Below, piece after piece: positions 1-5,274 of a stretch of DNA of 5,274 nucleotides. The notes beneath the pieces are model-generated. The model saw only the letters and a list, made by a program, of their open reading frames with translations. It had not been told where the DNA came from and searched no databases. Numbering within the stretch: position 1 is the stretch's first letter; each line of letters opens with the position of its first letter. A program made the position numbers and the translations under genes. This stretch comes from UBA1858 sp965658595. GTDB taxonomy: Bacteria; Pseudomonadota; Gammaproteobacteria; UBA4575. The stretch covers positions 1 to 5,274 of the forward strand of contig CBFHSW010000089.1 in the NCBI GenBank assembly GCA_965658595.1, in the 5' to 3' direction.

Positions 1-9
1 AGCTTCTCA

Positions 10-1086
10 CTAACACTTCATATTAGCGATAAGATCGGCCAACTTTTCCACAGCACACAATGGTGTGCCGTTATACATACTCACTCGTACGCCACCGACT
101 TTGCGATGTCCCCTCAACCCTGTTAAACCACAGGCTTCAGCTTGCGCCAATAGAGCATCGGTATGAGCTTGGGAGTGACCTTGGAACACAGCATTGATTG
201 ATGAACGACTGCTGGCAGTAATAGTATTACTCCAACAGGGATTACTATCGATCGCCTCATAAATTATTTTTGCGCGCACTCGACTGGCTTCCACCATAGC
301 TTTAACCCCGCCCTGCTCGCTCACCCATTGCAGCATCAATTGCATTACATAGCAGGCAAATACGGGAGAAGTATTGACGATAGAATCATGCTCCGCATGA
401 ACATCATAACGACATAATTCAGGGGTGCTGGGATGCGCTCGTTCTAATAAATCATCACGCACGATCACCACACTTAAACCAGCGATGCCTAATGTCTTTT
501 GTGTGCCGCTGTAAATCAATCCGAAATCAGCAACATTCAAATCGCGCATTAATAAACACGATGTCATATCCGCGACTACCGGAATTGGACTATCGATGGG
601 ATCAGCACAATCAATGCCATCAACCGTTTCATTTGGCGTGAAATGCACATACGCAGAATCTGGATGCACATCCCAATCCTTAGGATTCAGACAACGCTGC
701 TCACCTTGTTGTGAGGACACGCCATTGAAGGTCTCCACGCGCGTGTATTTTTGCGCTGAGCATGCGGCTTTAGCTGACCATAAACCAGTATCGATATAAG
801 TAGCACAGGCATGTGAGCCGAGCAGATTGAGTGGCACAGCATCGAAATGCAAAGTCGCTCCACCTTGCACAAAAAGAATCTGATAATTATCCGGTATGGC
901 ATATAGCTCACGCATACAACGCCGCGACTCATTTAGAATGTTGGTGAATGCCTCACTGCGATGACCGAGTTCTAAAATGGAAATATCAGAATCACGATAA
1001 TGAATAATATCCTCTTGTATCTGTTGCTTAACCTGAGCCGGCAGTGCCGCCGGCCCTGCGGCGAAATAATGCTTTTGATGTGTCAT
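10..1086 (-). CDS. serC: Phosphoserine aminotransferase SerC, complete
   Basis: This is a cytosolic PLP-dependent class V aminotransferase. It converts 3-phosphohydroxypyruvate plus glutamate to O-phosphoserine (serine synthesis) and, in bacteria with the DXP-independent B6 route, makes 4-phosphohydroxythreonine. The ATG start gives 358 residues, against about 360 for the family. Visible motifs: N-terminal FAAGPAALP (8-16), HR at 42-43 (substrate-phosphate side), GGAT at 75-78, W103 stacking on PLP, NET at 152-154, D173, TQK at 195-197 with K197 as the Schiff-base lysine, NT at 238-239, and GHRKVGGVR at 326-334. These match E. coli R42, W102, T153, D174, K198, N239/T240 and R335 within one residue. 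Around the lysine the usual GAQKNxGPAG reads GTQKTLGIAG, so the protein is somewhat divergent but has all key residues. A TTG at 1087-1089 gives one extra residue; ATG at 1084-1086 is preferred. No clear Shine-Dalgarno is seen, and it lies 15 nt behind gyrA, so coupling is likely. Confidence 0.96.
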   Translation of the reverse strand: MTHQKHYFAAGPAALPAQVKQQIQEDIIHYRDSDISILELGHRSEAFTNILNESRRCMRELYAIPDNYQILFVQGGATLHFDAVPLNLLGSHACATYIDTGLWSAKAACSAQKYTRVETFNGVSSQQGEQRCLNPKDWDVHPDSAYVHFTPNETVDGIDCADPIDSPIPVVADMTSCLLMRDLNVADFGLIYSGTQKTLGIAGLSVVIVRDDLLERAHPSTPELCRYDVHAEHDSIVNTSPVFACYVMQLMLQWVSEQGGVKAMVEASRVRAKIIYEAIDSNPCWSNTITASSRSSINAVFQGHSQAHTDALLAQAEACGLTGLRGHRKVGGVRVSMYNGTPLCAVEKLADLIANMKC

Positions 1087-1101
1087 CAATACAAACTATG
1101 C

Positions 1102-3747
1102 CTAATCAGACTCAGGGGGATTATTGTCTGAATTGTTATCCGAATTGTTCTGTGAGTCGTTATCTGAAGAAGTATCAACTTCACTTTCATCATCGCCATC
1201 ACTGGATAAAGATTGCACGGCTTCAATTTCTGTGAGGCTTTCACCCTCATCCAAACGGATCAATGTCACACCTTGAGTGTTACGTCCCATCGATGAAATA
1301 TCACCGACCTGAGTTCTCACCAAAGTACCACCGTTAGTAATCAACATAGTTTCGTCATCTTCTGACACCAACACTGCGCCGACCACCGCACCATTACGAT
1401 CAGTGGTTTGAATAGCAATCACACCTTGACCACCACGCTTTTGAATAGGGAAGTCACTGACAGGTGTACGCTTACCAAAACCGTTTTGCGTGCCCAACAA
1501 AATATGTTGAGCATTTTCTTCTGGACTCACAGCAATCAAAGAAATCACCTCTGTGCTGTCATCAATCTTGATACCACGCACACCAGTGGCAGTTCGTCCC
1601 ATAGGACGCACATCATCTTCGTGGAAGGTGACCGCTTTACCAGTGCTCGCCACCATAATAATAGTGTGTTGCTGACCAGTGATCTCAACACCGATCAAGT
1701 GATCATTCTCACGCAGATCTAGAGCAATAATACCGTTAGCTCGTGGACGAGAGAAATCTTTTAATGGGGTTTTCTTAACGGTGCCACGGCTAGTCGCCAT
1801 AAACACATAGGCGTCTTGTTCAAAATCCTTCACTGGCAGGATGGCATTAATACGCTCGTCTTCTTGCAGTGGTAACAGATTCACAATCGGTTTGCCACGC
1901 GAAGTACGACCTGCCTGTGGCAGTTCATAGACTTTCAACCAATACACTTTACCCAGACTTGAGAAACATAAAATCATGTCATGGGTGCTAGCGACAAATA
2001 AATTATCAACAAAATCTTCTTCTTTCACTGAAGTAGCTGCTTTACCACGCCCACCTCGACGCTGTGCTTGATACACATCCAGAGGCTGTGACTTGGCATA
2101 ACCCGCATGTGATAGCGTCACCACAACATCTTCTTCTTGAATCAAATCTTCAATGCCTAAATCAATGGCAGTCGATGTAATCTCAGTTCTACGCTCATCA
2201 CCAAACTTCTCTTTGATCTCTTCTAGCTCTTCGCGGATCACGGCCATGAGTCGCTCAGGGCTCTCTAATATCTCTAATAAGCTGGCGATTAACTCTAATA
2301 ATTCGCTGTAGTCTTTAACGATTTTTTCTTGTTCTAAACCGGTCAAACGATGTAAACGTAAATCGAGAATGGCTTGGGCTTGCACATCTGACAAATAATA
2401 CTTTCCGTCACGCAAACCAAACGACTCATCAAGATCATCAGGACGTGAGGAGCCTGCACCGGTCTTCTCTAACATATCAATCACGGCACCCGGCGCCCAA
2501 GAAGCAGCCAGTAAGGCTGATTTCGCTTCACTCGGCGTGCCCGATGCTTTAATTAAGGCAATCACCTCATCAATGTTAGCCAACGCAACCGCTTGGCCTT
2601 CTAATACGTGAGCTTTCTCACGTGCTTTGCGTAATTCAAAAATAGTACGACGCGTAACAACTTCACGTCGATGGCGTAAAAACGCCTGTAGAATCTGCTT
2701 AATATTGAGCAAGCGTGGTTGGCCATCCACCAACGTCACCATATTAATACCAAACACATTTTGCATCTGCGTCTGCTTGTAAAGATTATTTAAAATAACC
2801 TCACTCACCTCGCCTCGACGTAGCTCGATCACAATACGCATGCCATCTTTGTCAGACTCATCACGCAAGCCGCCCGGAGCAATCCCCTCTAGACGTTTCT
2901 CTTTGACTAATTCGGCAATCTTCTCAATCAGACGTGCCTTATTGACCTGATACGGCAACTCAGTGACAACAATGGTTTCACGTCCATTTTTCTCATCGGT
3001 TTCAATATGGCTGCGCGAGCGCATGTATATCTTGCCGCGCCCAGTCTGATACGCATCGACAATGCCTTTCTTTCCATTAATGATGGCTGCAGTGGGAAAG
3101 TCTGGTCCAGGGATGTGTTCGAGTATTTCCATCACATCTATCTCAGGACGATCGATCATGGCGATACAGGCGTTCACAACTTCAGATAAATTGTGTGGCG
3201 GAATATTGGTCGCCATACCGACCGCGATACCTGACGATCCATTCACTAATAGATTCGGCACTCGCGATGGGAGCACCGAGGGCTCTAATTCATTCTCATC
3301 ATAGTTAGGAACGAAGTCGACGGTTTCCTTATCGAGATCAGCCAACACTTCATGCGCAATCTTAGACATACGCACTTCGGTGTAACGCATGGCCGCAGGT
3401 GCATCACCATCCACTGAACCAAAGTTACCCTGACCATCCACTAAGGTGTAACGCATCGAGAAGTCTTGCGCCATACGCACAATAGTGTCATATACCGCGG
3501 TATCACCATGTGGGTGATATTTACCGATAACGTCACCCACTACACGGGCTGATTTTTTATACGGCTTGTTCCACTCATTACCGAGTACATTCATGGCAAA
3601 AAGTGTCCGTCTATGCACGGGTTTTAGACCATCACGCACGTCCGGCAAGGCACGTCCTACAATCACACTCATGGCATAATCCAAGTAGGATTTGCGCATT
3701 TCATCTTCGAGATTAACGGATACTATTTCTTTAGCGATTGAAGCCAT
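1102..3747 (-). CDS. gyrA: DNA gyrase subunit A, complete
   Basis: GyrA is the DNA-cleaving and rejoining subunit of the A2B2 gyrase that introduces negative supercoils using ATP hydrolysed by GyrB. It has 881 residues; E. coli GyrA has 875. The breakage-reunion domain begins with SYLDYAMSVIVGRALPDVRD (20-39). The catalytic R121-Y122 pair sits in AMRYTEVRM. The quinolone-determining region reads HPHGDTAVYD at 78-87, with Thr83 and Asp87. IPPHNL (182-187) and the coiled coil and helical hairpin near 355-520 follow. The C-terminal DNA-wrapping beta-pinwheel begins near 530, and its GyrA box QRRGGRG lies at 562-568, which separates it from ParC. From about 848 the protein ends in an acidic Asp/Ser/Asn/Glu tail, partly made of SDNN-like repeats. 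The ATG at 3745-3747 gives the standard family N-terminus, although no Shine-Dalgarno precedes it. It is probably transcribed together with serC, 15 nt downstream. Confidence 0.99.
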   Translation of the reverse strand: MASIAKEIVSVNLEDEMRKSYLDYAMSVIVGRALPDVRDGLKPVHRRTLFAMNVLGNEWNKPYKKSARVVGDVIGKYHPHGDTAVYDTIVRMAQDFSMRYTLVDGQGNFGSVDGDAPAAMRYTEVRMSKIAHEVLADLDKETVDFVPNYDENELEPSVLPSRVPNLLVNGSSGIAVGMATNIPPHNLSEVVNACIAMIDRPEIDVMEILEHIPGPDFPTAAIINGKKGIVDAYQTGRGKIYMRSRSHIETDEKNGRETIVVTELPYQVNKARLIEKIAELVKEKRLEGIAPGGLRDESDKDGMRIVIELRRGEVSEVILNNLYKQTQMQNVFGINMVTLVDGQPRLLNIKQILQAFLRHRREVVTRRTIFELRKAREKAHVLEGQAVALANIDEVIALIKASGTPSEAKSALLAASWAPGAVIDMLEKTGAGSSRPDDLDESFGLRDGKYYLSDVQAQAILDLRLHRLTGLEQEKIVKDYSELLELIASLLEILESPERLMAVIREELEEIKEKFGDERRTEITSTAIDLGIEDLIQEEDVVVTLSHAGYAKSQPLDVYQAQRRGGRGKAATSVKEEDFVDNLFVASTHDMILCFSSLGKVYWLKVYELPQAGRTSRGKPIVNLLPLQEDERINAILPVKDFEQDAYVFMATSRGTVKKTPLKDFSRPRANGIIALDLRENDHLIGVEITGQQHTIIMVASTGKAVTFHEDDVRPMGRTATGVRGIKIDDSTEVISLIAVSPEENAQHILLGTQNGFGKRTPVSDFPIQKRGGQGVIAIQTTDRNGAVVGAVLVSEDDETMLITNGGTLVRTQVGDISSMGRNTQGVTLIRLDEGESLTEIEAVQSLSSDGDDESEVDTSSDNDSQNNSDNNSDNNPPESD
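1120..1167 (-). repeat. Four imperfect 12-nt tandem units coding the GyrA tail
   Basis: Read on the plus strand, the units are ATTATTGTCTGA, ATTGTTATCCGA, ATTGTTCTGTGA and GTCGTTATCTGA. They are in frame with gyrA and encode, in protein order, SDND, SQNN, SDNN and SDNN (residues 861-876). They lie in the acidic, presumably disordered tail after the last pinwheel blade. The period of 12 nt preserves the frame, so gain or loss of a unit would only change tail length. The repeat is seen directly; any slippage or length variation is inference. Confidence 0.75.
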
Positions 3748-3765
3748 TGAGGGGAGGTTCTTTAT
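3748..3765 (-). promoter_or_regulatory. gyrA translation-initiation region without a Shine-Dalgarno
   Basis: Read on the minus strand, the bases just before the gyrA ATG are AAAGAACCTCCCCTCA. The expected AGGAGG-type ribosome binding site is absent. Instead the leader contains CCTCC, the same sense as the 16S rRNA anti-Shine-Dalgarno. The start is not in doubt because the N-terminus matches the GyrA family. Initiation must therefore rely on other features such as an unstructured leader. This is seen in the sequence; the mechanism is unknown. Confidence 0.6.
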
Positions 3766-3782
3766 TCTAATAATGAGCGCAA

Positions 3783-3791
3783 ATTATAACA
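3783..3791 (-). promoter_or_regulatory. Extended -10 promoter of gyrA(-serC)
   Basis: The minus strand reads TGTTATAAT here, a consensus TATAAT preceded by TG and one base, which is an extended -10 element. No good -35 lies at 17 nt; TTGCCC at 3809-3814 gives a spacer of 20 nt. An extended -10 is known to compensate for a poor -35. A transcription start near 3776 would leave a leader of about 28 nt before the gyrA ATG. It would also drive serC, since no separate serC promoter or terminator is visible between the two genes. Confidence 0.7.
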
Positions 3792-3962
3792 CACCTTACC
3801 CCCATAAAGGGCAAAGAATAAGTATCAATATTGGTGAAATAAGACCGTATTAGCCACCACAAATCAACCCTCAAACATAACTACAAATAAACACACACTA
3901 AAACACTTTCATACCCCCTGATACAGCCCCAGATACCTTGAGCCGTCCGATTGAAAACCATT

Positions 3963-3974
3963 ATGCTTAAGCAT
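3963..3974. repeat. Perfect 12-bp palindrome ATGCTTAAGCAT upstream of mtaD
   Basis: ATGCTTAAGCAT is identical to its own reverse complement and lies 78 nt before the mtaD ATG. It has no loop and is too short for a terminator, so if it has a function it is more likely a binding site for a dimeric regulator. TTATGC, which overlaps its left half at 3961-3966, recurs at 3994-3999, and ATGCAT occurs at 4027-4032. No regulator can be named. Confidence 0.4.
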
Positions 3975-3988
3975 TTCTTATTGTTTTG

Positions 3989-4048
3989 ATGACTTATGCA
4001 CTGAATCTTGAGCAAATTTGTCCACCATGCATTAATCAGGTAAGTTAA
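3989..4048 (+). other. Possible 19-residue upstream ORF before mtaD
   Basis: An ATG at 3989-3991 opens a 19-codon frame (MTYALNLEQICPPCINQVS) that stops with TAA at 4046-4048, 4 nt before the mtaD ATG. Its start overlaps by one base (TGATG) the stop of an even shorter frame, MLKHFLLF, at 3963-3989. The arrangement would suit a translated leader coupled to mtaD. Neither start has a visible Shine-Dalgarno, however, and frames this short arise by chance. The peptide is not recognised; it is listed as a possibility only. Confidence 0.15.
4037..4043 (+). promoter_or_regulatory. Weak ribosome binding site of mtaD
   Basis: CAGGTAA lies upstream of the ATG at 4053, with the AGG core (4038-4040) 12 nt from the start, slightly far and only partly matching AGGAGG. 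An in-frame TAA at 4041-4043 lies four codons before the ATG and excludes any longer N-terminus, so the ATG at 4053 is the most upstream start possible. Confidence 0.45.
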
Positions 4049-4052
4049 TCCG

Positions 4053-5274
4053 ATGTCACCTAAAAAAATAGCCATACAAACTCTGCTCAGCAGTCGCATT
4101 ATCGTGCCTGTTGAACCCGCTGATCGCATTCTTACCTATCATTCCATCGCCATCGATAATGGCGTGATTGTGGATGTGTTACCAACTGAACGCGCATTAA
4201 ACAAATATGATCCAAAATCGCATATAGATTATGAAGATCATATCCTCATGCCGGGTCTGATTAATGCCCATACCCATGCCGCCATGTCACTCCTGCGTGG
4301 AGTCGCCAGTGATGTACCTTTAATGGAGTGGTTAAACAATCACATCTGGCCTTTGGAAAAAGAATATGCCGATGAGCAATTTGTGCATGATGGTAGTGAG
4401 CTGGCAATTGCAGAAATGTTGCGTGGTGGCACTACCTGCTTTAATGATATGTACTTCTTTCCTGAAGTCACCGCACGTGTTGCTTCACAGATGGGTATGC
4501 GCGCTGTGGTCGGGATGATCGTGATCGAGTTCCCAACTCGCTATGCCGCCCATGCCGATGAATACTTATCGAAAGGCTTAGCATTATTCGATAGCTATAA
4601 AAATGATCCTTTGATCACCACAGTATTTGCACCTCATGCCCCCTACACATTGAGTGATGACACCCTCACCAAAATTAGCCGTGTATCGAACGAACTGGAT
4701 TTACCGGTGCATATGCATGTGCATGAAACAGAACAAGAAATTGAAGACAGTTTGGAGCAACATGGGGTACGCCCACTAGAACGCTTAGATCAACTCGGCT
4801 TACTCAATCCCAACCTCCTCGCCGTCCACATGACCCAGCTATCGGCAGAAGAAATACAACAAGTCGCCAGCGCTGGCGTGACCGTATTGCATTGTCCTGA
4901 GTCGAATCTCAAGCTAGCCAGTGGCATGTGCCCAGTGCATGCCTTAAAACAAGCCAAAGCGCGTGTCATCATCGGCACTGACAGCCATGCCAGTAATGAT
5001 GACCTCGACATGTTCTCAGAAATTCGCACCGCAGCACTATTGGCCAAAGGCGTCAGCCAAGATGCTACCGCCATGAACGCACAACAAGCTCTGCGCGCCG
5101 CCACTATCGATGCGGCACAGGCATTAGGCTTAGCTGATGAAATAGGCTCCATCGAAAAGCATAAATCTGCCGATATCATCGCCATCAATTGTAGTGATAT
5201 CGAAAGTCACCCGCATTACGATCTATACAGCCACTTGGTCTACAGTACAGATCGTCAGCGCGTTTGCGATGTGT
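4053..5274 (+). CDS. mtaD: 5-methylthioadenosine/S-adenosylhomocysteine deaminase-like TRZ/ATZ amidohydrolase, 3' end cut by window
   Basis: This is a cytosolic metal-dependent amidohydrolase. The best studied relative in this gene context, Pseudomonas aeruginosa PA3170, deaminates 5'-methylthioadenosine to methylthioinosine; other family members act on S-adenosylhomocysteine or adenosine. The 407 codons present contain no stop, and relatives are about 440 residues, so only the last part of the C-terminal beta domain is missing. The TIM-barrel core begins at PGLINAHTHAAM (67-78), with metal ligands H73 and H75. HMHVHET (220-226) carries the expected ligand H222 and catalytic E225, H259 lies in VHMTQLS, and D310 in GTDSHASNDDLDM is the final metal ligand. 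The spacing of H222 and E225 agrees with Thermotoga TM0936. The usual family motif is close to GTDGAASNNDLDM, so residues 311-312 and 316 differ. YSHLVYSTDR (392-401) is typical of the gammaproteobacterial members. It is divergent from gyrA. The exact substrate is inferred from family and context. Confidence 0.93.
   Translation, partial: MSPKKIAIQTLLSSRIIVPVEPADRILTYHSIAIDNGVIVDVLPTERALNKYDPKSHIDYEDHILMPGLINAHTHAAMSLLRGVASDVPLMEWLNNHIWPLEKEYADEQFVHDGSELAIAEMLRGGTTCFNDMYFFPEVTARVASQMGMRAVVGMIVIEFPTRYAAHADEYLSKGLALFDSYKNDPLITTVFAPHAPYTLSDDTLTKISRVSNELDLPVHMHVHETEQEIEDSLEQHGVRPLERLDQLGLLNPNLLAVHMTQLSAEEIQQVASAGVTVLHCPESNLKLASGMCPVHALKQAKARVIIGTDSHASNDDLDMFSEIRTAALLAKGVSQDATAMNAQQALRAATIDAAQALGLADEIGSIEKHKSADIIAINCSDIESHPHYDLYSHLVYSTDRQRVCDV

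Larger units (their letters stand above)
3748..4052. other. Divergent intergenic region between gyrA and mtaD
   Basis: This 305-nt AT-rich region separates the two divergent genes. It holds the gyrA extended -10 near its left end, a 12-bp palindrome (3963-3974), two very short plus-strand ORFs (3963-3989 and 3989-4048), and smaller palindromes CAATATTG (3826-3833), CAAATTTG (4013-4020) and ATGCAT (4027-4032). I see no tRNA or other RNA gene and no recognisable protein remnant. No convincing sigma70 promoter for mtaD can be chosen. Weak candidates are TTGAAA at 3951-3956 without a good -10, and TTGAGC at 4008-4013 followed 17 nt later by ATTAAT at 4031-4036, which would leave a leader of only about 10 nt. 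Confidence 0.7.

Noticed and set aside
687..932. 81-codon minus-strand frame within serC in another phase
   Set aside because: SerC is intact and conserved across this span, so there is no sign of a frameshift, and the alternative product has no recognised features.
1087..1089. TTG as the serC start, one codon before the ATG
   Set aside because: It adds a single Met-decoded residue without a better-placed ribosome binding site; ATG at 1084-1086 is the simpler choice, though the TTG cannot be excluded.
1408..1722. 104-codon plus-strand frame antisense to gyrA
   Set aside because: It lies entirely within the conserved GyrA C-terminal domain coding region. The product is Thr/His/Asn-rich, as expected for an antisense reading of this codon usage.
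3007..3304. Two overlapping plus-strand frames opposite gyrA (3007-3189 and 3062-3304)
   Set aside because: Both are antisense to the highly conserved GyrA breakage-reunion domain and overlap each other in different phases.
3795..3811. Short CCC/GGG inverted repeat considered as a terminator hairpin
   Set aside because: The stem is only about three base pairs with no following T-run, and the position between divergent genes does not call for a terminator.
3881..4129. 82-codon minus-strand frame across the intergenic region and the mtaD 5' end
   Set aside because: It overlaps the mtaD start on the opposite strand and would place its 3' end in the gyrA upstream region. Its product resembles nothing I know, including MtnA, and it has no evident ribosome binding site. 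Its C-terminal part reads through low-complexity A/C-rich sequence.
4790..5188. 132-codon minus-strand frame inside mtaD
   Set aside because: It is a shadow of the mtaD reading frame, whose product matches the amidohydrolase family over its whole length. The antisense product is Ala/Ser/Met/Cys-rich without recognisable motifs.

Overview
The window looks like a chromosomal housekeeping segment from a gammaproteobacterium of moderate GC. It holds two complete genes on the minus strand, a 305-nt divergent intergenic region, and one gene on the plus strand that runs off the right edge. The gammaproteobacterial assignment rests on three points. The GyrA aligns end to end with the Escherichia coli type (catalytic Tyr122, a QRRGGRG GyrA box, an acidic tail). 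SerC directly follows gyrA. The divergent neighbour is an MTA/SAH-deaminase-like amidohydrolase, an arrangement I know from Pseudomonas and relatives. I cannot name the genus. Nothing here suggests a plasmid, prophage or transposon.

Layout: serC (10-1086, minus) encodes phosphoserine aminotransferase. gyrA (1102-3747, minus) encodes DNA gyrase subunit A. The intergenic region (3748-4052) carries a strong extended -10 promoter for gyrA, a gyrA start with no Shine-Dalgarno sequence, a perfect 12-bp palindrome and two tiny possible upstream ORFs. An mtaD-like gene (4053-5274+, plus) encodes a metal-dependent deaminase of the TRZ/ATZ amidohydrolase family. It is open to the window edge and lacks only about the last 30-40 codons of a typical family member.

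gyrA and serC lie only 15 nt apart (12 nt if serC starts at its TTG) and are probably co-transcribed from the promoter at about 3783-3791. This would place an amino-acid and vitamin B6 biosynthesis enzyme under the gyrase promoter. The deaminase gene is transcribed divergently and would act in salvage of methylthioadenosine or S-adenosylhomocysteine. In Pseudomonas, mtnA lies between gyrA and this gene; here no mtnA or recognisable remnant is seen.

I found no exciting undescribed system. The points worth a second look are modest: the unusual gyrA translation start, the 12-nt repeats coding the GyrA tail, substitutions in two conserved motifs (SerC around the PLP lysine, MtaD around the metal aspartate), and the palindrome and small ORFs upstream of mtaD.
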